From Oscillospiraceae bacterium (lineage in GTDB: Bacteria; Bacillota; Clostridia; Oscillospirales; Ruminococcaceae): a stretch of 52,184 nucleotides of DNA. The notes under the pieces were generated by a model, which did no database searches, was not told the DNA's origin, and saw only the letters and a program-made list of their open reading frames with translations. Numbering within the stretch: the first letter of the stretch is position 1; every line of letters starts with the position of its first letter. The position numbers and the translations under genes are program-made. The stretch is taken from the NCBI GenBank assembly GCA_902772105.1, contig CACXZI010000003.1:1-52184 (forward strand), written 5' to 3'. Of this stretch, positions 27,104 through 36,818 are shown piece by piece.

Positions 27104-30073
27104 ATGGAGAATTTGATATATAAAATAGGTTTGGATGTTGGATCAACAACAATTAAAAGTGTTGTTTTAAAAGGAGAAGAAATTATTTTCAAATCTTACG
27201 AAAGACACAAATCTATGGCAGTTCAAAAAACAATTGAACTTCTTTTTAAGATCAAACAAATAATAAAAAATAATCCTTTTACTATTTCTATAACTGGTTC
27301 TGCTGGCCTTGGAATTTCTCAAAAGGGAAATATTGAATTTGTGCAGGAAGTTTATGCAACAAAAATAGCAGCTTTAAAATATAAAAAAGATGTTGATGTT
27401 GTAATCGAGCTTGGTGGTGAAGATGCAAAAATTTTATTTTTATCTGGCAACAAAGAAGTTAGAATGAACGGCAGTTGTGCTGGTGGAACAGGTGCTTTTA
27501 TAGATCAAATGGCAGTTCTTTTAAAATTAACTCTCGATGAATTTAATGAAGTAGCACTAAAACACAAAAAAATATATACAATAGCTTCTAGATGTGGGGT
27601 TTTTGCAAAATCAGATATTCAACCTTTAATAAACCAAGGTGCAACAAAAAGTGATTTAGCAGCAAGCATTTTTCAAGCCGTTGTTAACCAAACAATTGCA
27701 GGCCTTGCTCAAGGAAGACAAATTAAAGGAAAAGTTATGTTTTTAGGCGGACCTTTAACATTTTTTGAAGAATTAAAAAATAGATTTAAAGAAACATTAA
27801 AACTAGAAGAAAAAAATGCTATTTTCCCTGAAAACAGCCAATATTTCATAGCTTTAGGTGCTAGTTTATATAGCGCTTCTTTAACAGAAAAAACAAATAT
27901 AGATGAAATAATAGAAAGCCTTAAAAAACAAGAAAAAAAAGAAATTAAAACTTCCCTCTCCCCTCTTTTTAAAACCGAAGAAGAATATATAGATTTTTTA
28001 AAAAGACACAAAAAAAGCGATGTTAAAACAAAAGATATTAATGAATATTCTGGAAATTGCTTTCTTGGAATAGATGCTGGGTCTACCACAACAAAAATTG
28101 TTTTAATAACAAAAGATGATGAAATTTTATATTCAAAATATCTTTCAAACGGAGGAGAAGTTGTTTCAATTGTTTTAAATTGTTTAAAAGAAATATATGA
28201 AAAAATAGAAAATTCAAAAAACAAAATAACAATAAAATCGGCAACTGTAACAGGTTATGGTGAAGATTTAATTAAACATGCTTTTTTGGTTGACTTTGGA
28301 ATTGTTGAAACGGTTGCACACCTAAAAGCAGCAAGACATTTTGTTCCAGATGTTGACTTTGTAATAGATATCGGTGGGCAAGATATTAAATGTTTTAAAT
28401 TAAAATATGGCGCAATAGATTCAATAACTTTAAACGAAGCTTGTTCTTCTGGATGTGGTTCTTTTCTAGAAACATTTGCAACAGCTTTAGGATATTCTTT
28501 AAAAGATTTTGTTAAAAAAGGGCTTTTTGCAAAATCACCTGTAGATTTAGGGTCTAGATGCACTGTTTTTATGAATTCTAGTGTAAAACAAGCTCAAAAA
28601 GATGGAGCATCAATAGAAGATATTTCAGCAGGGCTTTCAACTTCAATTGTTAAAAATGCAATATATAAAGTTATTAGAGCTAAAAGCAAAGAAGAACTAG
28701 GAAAGAAAATAGTTGTTCAAGGTGGAACTTTTTTAAACGACGCAGTTTTAAGAGCTTTTGAAAAAGAGCTAGAAATTAATGTTACAAGGCCTTCAATTTC
28801 AGGACTGATGGGAGCTTTTGGTTGCGCTTTATATGCAAAAGAAAATCAAAAAGAAAGTTCAACAATTTTAAATTTAGAACAATTAAAAAATTTTTCATAT
28901 ACGGTTAAAACTGCAACATGCTTTAAATGCCCAAATAGGTGCACATTAACGATAAACACATTTTCAGATAAACAAACATTTGTTTCTGGAAATAAATGTG
29001 ATTCATATAAAAAAGATGAAAAACCAAAAGAAATAAAAAACATAGTTGATTTTAAATATAACCTAGTAACAAACCTTCCAAAAAAAACAAATAAAAAAAG
29101 AAAGATAGGAATTCCATTAGTTTTAAATATGTATGAAAACATTCCATTTTGGGTTCCTTTTTTTGAAGAGTTAAATTTTGAAGTTGTTTTATCGGATACA
29201 TCTAACAAAAAACTTTACGAAATGGGCCAATATACAATTCCTTCGGACACAGCATGCTACCCTGCAAAACTTGTTCATGGCCATATTGAATCTCTTTTAA
29301 AAAAAGATGTGGATTTTATATTTTATCCTTCAATGACATATAATTTTGATGAACATATATCCGATAATTTTTATAACTGCCCAATTGTTGCATACTACCC
29401 CGAAGTTATTAAAGCAAATGTTAAAACAGATAAAAAGCTTATAATAGACCCCATCGGTTTAAACAACAAAAAGTTCTTTGAAAAAAAAGCTTTTGAAATT
29501 TTTAATAAATATTTTTCTATAACAAAAAACGAAATAAAAAATGCTTCAAACAAAGCATATGAAGGATATTTAAAATATAAACAAAAAATAGTTGAATATA
29601 CAAAAGATGCAATAGAATTTGCAAACGAAAAAAACAAAAACATAATAATTCTAGCAGATAAACCATATCATATAGACCCTGAAATAAACCATGGAATAGA
29701 TAAATTAATTGCAAGTTTTGACTCGGTGGTTTTAACTGCTGATTCTATATCTTTTTTAACAAATGAAAAAATTAAAACAACAATTTTAAACCAATGGTCT
29801 TATCATGCAAGACTTTATACAGCAGCTAATTTTGTGACTAAAACAAAAAATGCTAATCTTCTACATATTGTTTCTTTTGGATGTGGGATTGATGCCATTG
29901 TTTCGGATGAAATTAAAGAAATGTTAGAAAAAAACAACAAACTATATACCTGTATTAAAATTGACGAAATAGCAAATTTAGGAGCTGTTCGCATACGAAT
30001 TAGAAGTATGTTTGCTGCAATTGAAGAAGCTAAAAAAAATAAAAAACAAATTAAGGAGCATATTTATGTCTGA
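27104..30073 (+). CDS. Acyl-CoA dehydratase activase, double BcrAD/BadFG ATPase plus DUF2229-like domain
   Basis: This protein relates to activators of 2-hydroxyacyl-CoA dehydratases: ATPases that use an iron-sulfur cluster to inject one electron into the dehydratase. Domain 1 shows IGLDVGSTTIKSV (8-20), ELGGEDAKILF, and the cluster cysteines C125 (NGSCAGGTGAF) and C164 (SRCGVF). Domain 2 (about 320-590) repeats the plan: FLGIDAGSTTTKIVL, DIGGQDIKCF, NEACSSGCGSF, GSRCTVF. Then comes a Cys segment (CFKCPNRCTL) and a DUF2229-like region (NMYENIPFWVPFFEELNFEVV, PSDTACYPAKLVHGH). In many clostridia, as I recall, this is one polypeptide of about 1400 residues; here the last third is a separate gene overlapping by eight bases. 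AAAGGA precedes the ATG. The true substrate is unknown. Confidence 0.88.
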   Translation: MENLIYKIGLDVGSTTIKSVVLKGEEIIFKSYERHKSMAVQKTIELLFKIKQIIKNNPFTISITGSAGLGISQKGNIEFVQEVYATKIAALKYKKDVDVVIELGGEDAKILFLSGNKEVRMNGSCAGGTGAFIDQMAVLLKLTLDEFNEVALKHKKIYTIASRCGVFAKSDIQPLINQGATKSDLAASIFQAVVNQTIAGLAQGRQIKGKVMFLGGPLTFFEELKNRFKETLKLEEKNAIFPENSQYFIALGASLYSASLTEKTNIDEIIESLKKQEKKEIKTSLSPLFKTEEEYIDFLKRHKKSDVKTKDINEYSGNCFLGIDAGSTTTKIVLITKDDEILYSKYLSNGGEVVSIVLNCLKEIYEKIENSKNKITIKSATVTGYGEDLIKHAFLVDFGIVETVAHLKAARHFVPDVDFVIDIGGQDIKCFKLKYGAIDSITLNEACSSGCGSFLETFATALGYSLKDFVKKGLFAKSPVDLGSRCTVFMNSSVKQAQKDGASIEDISAGLSTSIVKNAIYKVIRAKSKEELGKKIVVQGGTFLNDAVLRAFEKELEINVTRPSISGLMGAFGCALYAKENQKESSTILNLEQLKNFSYTVKTATCFKCPNRCTLTINTFSDKQTFVSGNKCDSYKKDEKPKEIKNIVDFKYNLVTNLPKKTNKKRKIGIPLVLNMYENIPFWVPFFEELNFEVVLSDTSNKKLYEMGQYTIPSDTACYPAKLVHGHIESLLKKDVDFIFYPSMTYNFDEHISDNFYNCPIVAYYPEVIKANVKTDKKLIIDPIGLNNKKFFEKKAFEIFNKYFSITKNEIKNASNKAYEGYLKYKQKIVEYTKDAIEFANEKNKNIIILADKPYHIDPEINHGIDKLIASFDSVVLTADSISFLTNEKIKTTILNQWSYHARLYTAANFVTKTKNANLLHIVSFGCGIDAIVSDEIKEMLEKNNKLYTCIKIDEIANLGAVRIRIRSMFAAIEEAKKNKKQIKEHIYV

Positions 30074-31331
30074 TTTTCAATATAAAAACGAAGAAAGAAT
30101 CATATTTACAAAAGAAATGAAGAAAACATATAAAATTTTAATCCCAAATATGCTTCCAATACATTTTGAACTTTTAAGAAATATTTTAATTGTTGAAGGG
30201 TATGATTGCGACCTTTTAAAATATGAAGGAGAAGATGTTATTAAAGAAGGTTTGAAATATACACACAACGACATGTGCTACCCTTGCCTTCTGGTTGTTG
30301 GCCAATTTATATATGCTTTAAAAAGCAAAAAATATGATGTTGATAAAACCGCTTTATTAATAACACAAACAGGTGGTGGATGTCGAGCGTCTAACTATAT
30401 ACACATATTAAGAAAGGCTTTAAAAAAAGCAGGATTTCCACAAATTCCTGTTATATCTATTAATCTTTCTGGTCTTGAAAAAAATCCTGGTTTTAAATTT
30501 AGCATACCTTTAATTAAAAAGCTTGCTTCTGCTCTACTATATGGTGATATGATAATGAATTTATATAACCAAACAATGCCATACGAAATAGAAAAAGGTT
30601 CTAGTTTAAAATTAAAAGATAGATGGGTTTTAAACCTTTCTAATCAATATAAAAATTCAACTGGATTTGGTAAAAAAATAATGACCAAAAATTTTAACGA
30701 TATAGTTTCAGATTTTTCTAATATTAAGATTAATAAAACAAAAAAAGTTAGAGTTGGAATAGTTGGCGAAATATATGTTAAATATTCATCAACTGCAAAC
30801 AACAACATAGAAAAATTTTTACATAAAGAAAATGTTGAAGTTATAATTCCAGGAATTTTAAACTTCATAATATTTAAAGCAGACAATAGAATTGTTGACA
30901 TAGATTTATATGGAGGGAGCAAAATAAAAAAATATATCTGTGTTGAATTTAAAAAATATTTAGAAGATCTACAAAAAATATTTATAGATTCAATTAAAAA
31001 AAATAAAAATTTTAAAGCTCCAGCATCTTTTGAAGAAACAAAAAAAGGAGTTTTAAAATATTTAAACTATGGTGTTAAAATGGGAGAAGGCTGGCTTTTA
31101 ACTGCAGAAATTTTAGAGCTTATTAATAGCAATATTAAAAACATAATTTGTGTTCAACCTTTTGGATGTTTGCCAAACCACATAGTAGGAAAAGGAATGA
31201 TTCGAAAAATTTTAAATAACAATGAAAATGTTAATATAATAACAATAGATTACGACCCGGGAGCAACAAAAATAAACCAAGAAAACAGAATTAAATTAAT
31301 GCTGGCTTCAGCTAAAGAAAACCTTAAATAA
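30066..31331 (+). CDS. Acyl-CoA dehydratase-related protein (C-terminal part of the fused family), separate gene
   Basis: These 421 residues match the C-terminal, dehydratase-like part of the large activase proteins: RIIFTKEMKKTYKILIPNMLPIHF, THNDMCYPCLLVVGQF, LLITQTGGGCRASNYIHI, and near the end CVQPFGCLPNHIVGKGM with a closing ITIDYDPGATKINQENR. The cysteines in MCYPC, GGGC and FGC could bind an iron-sulfur cluster. It has its own AAGGAG and ATG (30066), embedded in the last codons of the upstream gene, so the two are translated in a coupled way and probably form one complex. A longer frame from 30012 overlaps the upstream gene more and lacks such a site. Confidence 0.85.
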   Translation: MSDFQYKNEERIIFTKEMKKTYKILIPNMLPIHFELLRNILIVEGYDCDLLKYEGEDVIKEGLKYTHNDMCYPCLLVVGQFIYALKSKKYDVDKTALLITQTGGGCRASNYIHILRKALKKAGFPQIPVISINLSGLEKNPGFKFSIPLIKKLASALLYGDMIMNLYNQTMPYEIEKGSSLKLKDRWVLNLSNQYKNSTGFGKKIMTKNFNDIVSDFSNIKINKTKKVRVGIVGEIYVKYSSTANNNIEKFLHKENVEVIIPGILNFIIFKADNRIVDIDLYGGSKIKKYICVEFKKYLEDLQKIFIDSIKKNKNFKAPASFEETKKGVLKYLNYGVKMGEGWLLTAEILELINSNIKNIICVQPFGCLPNHIVGKGMIRKILNNNENVNIITIDYDPGATKINQENRIKLMLASAKENLK

Positions 31332-31468
31332 ATTTAATATATAACTAAAATATAAAAATTATATAAAATTTAAAAAACGTATTTTTTAACAAATATGCTG
31401 TTGCTACGAATTTATAAATTTTATGTTATATAATACTTTTATTCCAATTTTTTAGAATTTAATATAGA

Positions 31469-31516
31469 AATATTAACATAAAAAAATTTGATGAAGTAAA
31501 CAACAATCAAAAATAA
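31469..31516 (+). pseudogene. C-terminal remnant 1 of an M16-type peptidase paralogue
   Basis: Sixteen codons encode NINIKKFDEVNNNQK and a TAA, matching the C-terminus NIDIKKFDEVNNNQK of the intact gene at 33196-35607. Identity fades immediately upstream, so the rest of the gene is deleted. Its terminator survives at 31522-31559. Confidence 0.8.
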
Positions 31517-31521
31517 TATTA

Positions 31522-31559
31522 AAAAACACTTTAATTCAAAAATGTTCTAAAGTGTTTTT
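31522..31559 (+). terminator. Terminator of remnant 1
   Basis: AAAAACACTTTA (31522-31533) pairs with TAAAGTGTTTTT (31548-31559). It is the same hairpin that follows the intact peptidase gene. Confidence 0.75.
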
Positions 31560-31679
31560 AATTTATATATTTTAATAATTAAACACAATTTATTTTACTA
31601 TAAATTTATAAATTTTATCTTACATAATATTTTCTTTAAATTAATTCTATTATAAATTTTTTTTAGAATTTAATATAGA

Positions 31680-31727
31680 AATATTGACATAAAAAAATTT
31701 GATGAAATAGACAACAATCAAAAATAA
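31680..31727 (+). pseudogene. C-terminal remnant 2 of an M16-type peptidase paralogue
   Basis: Sixteen codons encode NIDIKKFDEIDNNQK and a TAA, differing from the intact gene's end at two residues. The reading frame is kept but nothing upstream is related to the body of the gene. Confidence 0.8.
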
Positions 31728-31732
31728 TATTA

Positions 31733-31770
31733 AAAAACACTTTAGTTCAAAAATGTTCTGAAGTGTTTTT
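31733..31770 (+). terminator. Terminator of remnant 2
   Basis: AAAAACACTTTA (31733-31744) pairs with TGAAGTGTTTTT (31759-31770), including one G-U pair, followed by AATTTATAT. Confidence 0.75.
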
Positions 31771-32108
31771 AATTTATATATTTTAATAATTAAGCACAAT
31801 TTATTTTACTATAAATTTATAAATTTTATGTTATATAATACTTTATTTAAATTAATTCTATTCTAAATTTTTTAGTTTTAATATAAAAATAATTTGTGTT
31901 TTTATCATTAGAGTTAAAAATTATATATTTATTTTTGATTTTGAAACTTAATAATATTTTTTAAAAAACCTTATAATCAAAATTATAATCTTAATAAATA
32001 TTAAAACTAATTAAACAAAAAATATAGATAAAACCAAACAATAAATCATCTTGATGCAACCAATTTTAACTATAAATTTTATCTTTAATAATAATTATAT
32101 TTTTCAAC

Positions 32109-32945
32109 AAAACTTAAAATTTATTAATATAACATATAAAAAAGCTTTATTTAATTTATAATTTAAAAAACTACATAGCTAACTAAAATACAAAATTCTA
32201 CAAAACGTAAAATTCTAATATTTAATTTATTAAATTTTTATAAACAGCTCTTAAACAAAACATTTTATATTTACCATAATATAAATATTTAAATATAAAA
32301 CAAAATCAAAAATTTTACTTCTAATTCAATTAACTTAATATATTTTAATATTAATATCGTTAACATAATAACTTAATAATATACTGCTTTTTTTACAAAC
32401 TAATTTCAGTTATACTAAATGATATCATGTTTTTAAATAATTCTAAAAATAACATAATAAAAAATTATGTTTCATTTCTATCTTATTCTATTTAATATCT
32501 AATAAAATTTTTAATAATTTTTTTTATATAAAACTTAAAATTTATTAATATAACATATAAAAAAGCTTTATTTAATTTATAATTTAAAAAACTACATAGC
32601 TAACTAAAATACAAAATTCCAAAAAACGTAAAATTCTAATATTGCTTTATTAAATTTTTATAAATAGCTTTTAAACAAAACATTTTATATGTATCGTAAT
32701 ACATATTTAAATATAAAACAAAATCAAAAATTTTATTTCTAATTCAATTAACTTAATATATTTTAATATTAATATCGTTAACATAATAACTTAATAATAT
32801 ACTGCTTTTTTTACACACTAATTTCAGTTATCCTAAATAATATCATATTTTTAAATAATGCTAAAAATAACATAACAAAAAATTATGTTTCATTTCTATT
32901 TTATTCTATTTAATATCTAATAAAATTTTTAATATTTTTTTATAT
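32109..32945. repeat. Two adjacent copies of a non-coding repeat of about 420 bases
   Basis: Copy 1 spans 32109-32529 and copy 2 spans 32530-32945. Both begin AAAACTTAAAATTTATTAAT and share, in order, CATATAAAAAAGCTTTATTT, CTACATAGCTAACTAAAATA, AATATACTGCTTTTTTTACA and AATTATGTTTCATTTCTAT. Identity looks above 90 percent. No frame or transposase accompanies them. Confidence 0.9.
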
Positions 32946-33124
32946 AAAACTTAAAATTTATTAATATTAAAATTTAAATTAAATTTATACAATAAACAAA
33001 AAACTTAGTAACATGTTATTTTTAAATTTTTATAAATATCTTGATATTTCATATAAAAAATTCTTTATAAATATTCAAACAATGTATTTTTCTTCACTTC
33101 CAAAAATTTACACTTAATTTAATA

Positions 33125-33153
33125 TTGACAACAAAATACTAACCAATTAGAAT
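33125..33153 (+). promoter_or_regulatory. Promoter of the M16-type peptidase gene
   Basis: TTGACA (33125-33130), 17-base spacer, TAGAAT (33148-33153), 43 bases before the start codon. Confidence 0.65.
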
Positions 33154-33195
33154 AAATAACGTGAAAAAAATAATACATAAAAGGAATAATTTATA

Positions 33196-35607
33196 ATGAA
33201 TAAAATTAAAAGTTTAAAAATATTTAACATATTAGTTTCTTTAATATTAATTGGCAATATTAAAGTTTTTGCAACAAAAGAAAATTTAAACAATAATTCT
33301 TTAAAAAACAATCTACAAGAGTCTTCTACTAGTTCACAATTTAACAAAAAAGAACATTGTTCAACAACTTTTAACGTAGAAGGTTTAAATTTTAACGAAG
33401 TTTTATCAAACGCTTTTGGAGATATTTTTTATTTTAACGAAAAATGCTGTATCTTAGCTAATGTTTCTTCCGACCCAGAAATAAAAGAAAATATAACTGT
33501 TTCTTTTCCTGCAGGAACAAAAGACGATAAAGGTTTACTACATTTAACAGAACATCTATTAACCTGCCTTGGAATTGGAAAAGAACAACCTTTTTGGCAA
33601 TCTTTTTCTTGTAGTTCTAAAAATGAAAATGCTGGTTTGAATGCACACACTATGTCTTTAAATGAAGCAGCTAATTTGGCTTATTTATTATTTGATGTTA
33701 ATGATTATATGCTAAACAATATGAATATTGAAGATATTATTAAAGATATTTCAAATGAATTAAACGGAAACTCAAAAGCTGTTAAAAATGAAGAAATAAC
33801 TAATAGAGAAATATCCCGTATGTTTTTAGAAATGGAAAGAATACAAAACCCACCAAAATTCGAAGGAATAAATGGAATTATAAAAAAAGAAACAAGAGAT
33901 GTAACATTAAGAAAATTAATGTATGATTATGGTGGAACACCTGAAAAAATAGAACAAATTAAACACAGTGAAGTAAAAGATTTTTATAATAAAAATATTG
34001 TAAATGTTAAACCACTCATATTTCTACAATTTAGAAATTTAGAAAAAGCTAAAAAGGTTATAAGCCTATTTAAAAAATATTTGTTTGATGTTAAAAAAGA
34101 ATATAACATAGCAAAAATAGGAGAAGAAAAATTTATAAATAAAGATTATTTTGAAATGCCTATTTCTAAAACATTTGCAAATGCTAAAAAAACATTTAAA
34201 ATATATGAACCAAAAGAATATGAAACCAAATATTTAGCTACAATAAAATATGACATCCATGATTTAGATATCTATGATAAAGAAATTTTAAAGTGTTTAG
34301 ACGAAAATTATGTTAAAAAAACAATAAAAGAAATAATGGAAAAATATAAAATTAAAGACCTAAAAACACATATTTCTATGGTAGATGAAGATATTTTTGA
34401 GATGCTTATTTATACTGATAATGAAGAAATATTAGAAGAGGAAAACATTAAAGATATTATAAAAGAAATTACAAATAAAATTATTGAAAGTAAAATAATG
34501 TCAAGTGATCTTAACAAAGAAACTCTTAAAATGATTATGTATAAAATATATAATGGTGATTATAATTTTACAGATATTTCTACAAAAATAATGAAATCTT
34601 TAATATTTTATAATGAACCATTTTCAAAACAATATTTTAAACTAGATAAAAAAGGTCAATTTGAAAAAAATCCTAAAACACTTTCAAATTATATTGGTTC
34701 TTATATTGGTGATATTTTAAAAAGAGTTTTAAATGAAAATATTAAAAAGAAATTTATAATATATAAAAAAGAAGAAGACAGTCGCAATTTAGAAGAAATT
34801 AATAGAGATACTAAAAAAACACCAACAATTCTACCCTTTTTCTATGATATTAACGACATAGAAAATATAGCAGCAATATTAGTCGCAGATGAAATTATAA
34901 TAAGGCAATTAAATAAAAATTTAAATGATAAAGGAAAAGTTTACATAGATATTTCAGCATCTAACATTATTAATAATTTTGATTTTTATGGAACAGAAAT
35001 AGAAAAACAAAATGTAAAAAAATTTTTCGATAGCGGAGAATTTAAAAATTGCTTAGAAGAAATACAACAAGAAAAAGATTCATATTTTGATCAAATAATT
35101 AAAATAGCTGGACAAGTTATAAGATCTGTAGAAAGTAATTTAATAGAATATGAAAGATCAACAGAAGAAAAAATTAAAAAACTAAAACAACTCATAGAAA
35201 AAAAAGAAATAAACTTAAAAGAGTTTAATAGAATAAAAAATTCAAATGATATTTCGTATCTTGACGATGGAATGGTAATTACTAAAATATCTAAAGAAGA
35301 AAATATAGAACAAGAAAATCTTAATAATATAACCAATGAAATAAGAGAAAAATATATAGAATTAACAAATAAGATAAAAAATACGAATCCAGAAAATTTA
35401 GATGAAAAAACTAAAAAGTTATATAATGACATATTAGATATGAATATTAAATTAGAAACAAAAAATTTAGAAACATGTAAAAATTGTCTTAAAAAAATTA
35501 CATCAATAAAAAACCAAAGCAGCGAATTAACAGCAAATATAGTTAAAAATATTTTACAAAATATTGACATAAAAAAATTTGATGAAGTAAACAACAATCA
35601 AAAATAA
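33196..35607 (+). CDS. Secreted M16-type (insulinase/presequence-protease-like) zinc peptidase
   Basis: An N-terminal signal peptide (KIFNILVSLILIGNIKVFA, cleavage expected after A26) is followed by an M16-like body. The inverted zinc motif HxxEH is present as HLTEH (H116, E119, H120) in the context FPAGTKDDKGLLHLTEHLL. A likely third ligand is E212 in RMFLEMERI, about 92 residues on, as in the M16C group. The second half has an M16-like AAILVADEIIIRQLNKNLND and KGKVYIDIS, but most of it is divergent and K/E/N-rich with coiled-coil tendency near the end. The length of 803 is short of typical M16C (about 970). AAGGA precedes the ATG. The gene sits between repeats and beside tail remnants of lost paralogues. 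It would act outside the cell or in a host compartment; the substrate is unknown. Confidence 0.8.
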   Translation: MNKIKSLKIFNILVSLILIGNIKVFATKENLNNNSLKNNLQESSTSSQFNKKEHCSTTFNVEGLNFNEVLSNAFGDIFYFNEKCCILANVSSDPEIKENITVSFPAGTKDDKGLLHLTEHLLTCLGIGKEQPFWQSFSCSSKNENAGLNAHTMSLNEAANLAYLLFDVNDYMLNNMNIEDIIKDISNELNGNSKAVKNEEITNREISRMFLEMERIQNPPKFEGINGIIKKETRDVTLRKLMYDYGGTPEKIEQIKHSEVKDFYNKNIVNVKPLIFLQFRNLEKAKKVISLFKKYLFDVKKEYNIAKIGEEKFINKDYFEMPISKTFANAKKTFKIYEPKEYETKYLATIKYDIHDLDIYDKEILKCLDENYVKKTIKEIMEKYKIKDLKTHISMVDEDIFEMLIYTDNEEILEEENIKDIIKEITNKIIESKIMSSDLNKETLKMIMYKIYNGDYNFTDISTKIMKSLIFYNEPFSKQYFKLDKKGQFEKNPKTLSNYIGSYIGDILKRVLNENIKKKFIIYKKEEDSRNLEEINRDTKKTPTILPFFYDINDIENIAAILVADEIIIRQLNKNLNDKGKVYIDISASNIINNFDFYGTEIEKQNVKKFFDSGEFKNCLEEIQQEKDSYFDQIIKIAGQVIRSVESNLIEYERSTEEKIKKLKQLIEKKEINLKEFNRIKNSNDISYLDDGMVITKISKEENIEQENLNNITNEIREKYIELTNKIKNTNPENLDEKTKKLYNDILDMNIKLETKNLETCKNCLKKITSIKNQSSELTANIVKNILQNIDIKKFDEVNNNQK

Positions 35608-35611
35608 TATT

Positions 35612-35650
35612 AAAAGACACTTTAGTTCAAAAATGTTCTAAAGTGTTTTT
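35612..35650 (+). terminator. Terminator of the M16-type peptidase gene
   Basis: ACACTTTA (35617-35624) and TAAAGTGT (35639-35646) form the stem, followed by TTTTAATTT. The two upstream remnants carry the same hairpin. Confidence 0.75.
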
Positions 35651-36818
35651 AATTTATATATTTTAATAATTAAGCACAATTTATTTTACTATAAATTTAT
35701 AAATTTTATGTTATATAATTACTTTATTTAAATGAATTCTATTCTAAATTTTTTAGTGTTTAATATAAAAATAATTTGTGTTTTTATTATTAAGGTTAAA
35801 AATTATATATTTATTTCTGATTTTGAAACTTAATAATATTTTTTAAAAAACATTATAATCAAAATTATAATCTTAATAAATATTAAAACTAATTAAACAA
35901 AAAATATACATAAAATAAACAATAAATCATTTTAATATAACTATTTTCACTATAAATTAAAATTATTAATATTAAAATTTAAATTAAATTTATACAATAA
36001 ACAAAAAACTTAGTAACATGTTGTTTTTAAATTTTTATAAACAGCTTCTTAATAAAACATTTTATATTTACCATGATATAAATATTTAAACATAAAACAA
36101 AATAAAAATTTTATTTCTAATTCAATTAAATTAATATATTTTAATATTAATATTGTTAATATAATAAATTAATAATATACTGCTTTTTTTATACACTAAT
36201 TTCAGTTATCCTAAATAATATCATATTTTTAAATAATACTAAAAATAACATAACAAAAAATTATGTTTCATTTTTAACTTATTCTATTTAATATTTAATA
36301 AAATTTTTAATAATTTTTTTATATAAAACTTATAAAACTTAAAATTTATTAATATTAAACTAAACATAATCAAAATTATAATCTTAATAAATATTAAAAC
36401 TAATTAAACAAAAAATATACATAAAATAAACAATAAATCATTTTAATATAAATATTTTCACTATAAATTTTATCTTTAATAATAATTGTATTTTTCAAAA
36501 AACTTAATAATATAATTTAAAAAATATTTAATAACAAAATCAAAAATTTTGACTTTGTTTATAATACACTTAAATAAATATATTTAAATTAAACACTATG
36601 ATATATAAAATCAACTTATATTTTTTATTAAACAATTTCTTAATAAAATCTTTAATAACTATAATAACTAAACCCACAAAATAAAAATAATAGCATAATA
36701 TTTTTTTAACAAAACTCAAATCAACAAACAATAAAAAAAATAACAAAAAATTTGTAATATTGTTTAACTTAATATCAAACTCATATTAAACATTTTTATT
36801 TCATAACACATATAAAAA
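35651..36818. repeat. Non-coding region made of repeat copies seen upstream of the peptidase gene
   Basis: 35967-36050 repeats 32960-33043 (TTATACAATAAACAAAAAAC, TTAGTAACATGTT). 36026-36358 is a third, slightly diverged copy of the 420-base repeat, again with AATATACTGC and AATTATGTTTCATTT. A segment of roughly 140 bases containing ATAATCTTAATAAATATTAA is present at about 31975-32115 and 36365-36500, with a shorter copy at about 35860. From about 36510 to 36818 I see only featureless A/T. Confidence 0.8.

Larger units (their letters stand above)
31408..31895 (+). repeat. Array of 3'-tail units left from lost paralogues of the M16-type gene
   Basis: A unit of about 211 bases is repeated here: last 16 codons of the peptidase gene, terminator hairpin, and downstream AT-rich segment with TTTACTATAAATTTATAAAT. 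Full units begin at 31469 and 31680, with a partial unit before (about 31408-31468). The same unit follows the intact gene (35560-35770). Identity is high by eye, with scattered substitutions. Confidence 0.85.

Noticed and set aside
31332-36818. Mobile element or prophage explaining the repeats
   Set aside because: No transposase, integrase, recombinase or terminal inverted repeat is present; the repeats are bounded by pieces of the peptidase gene instead.
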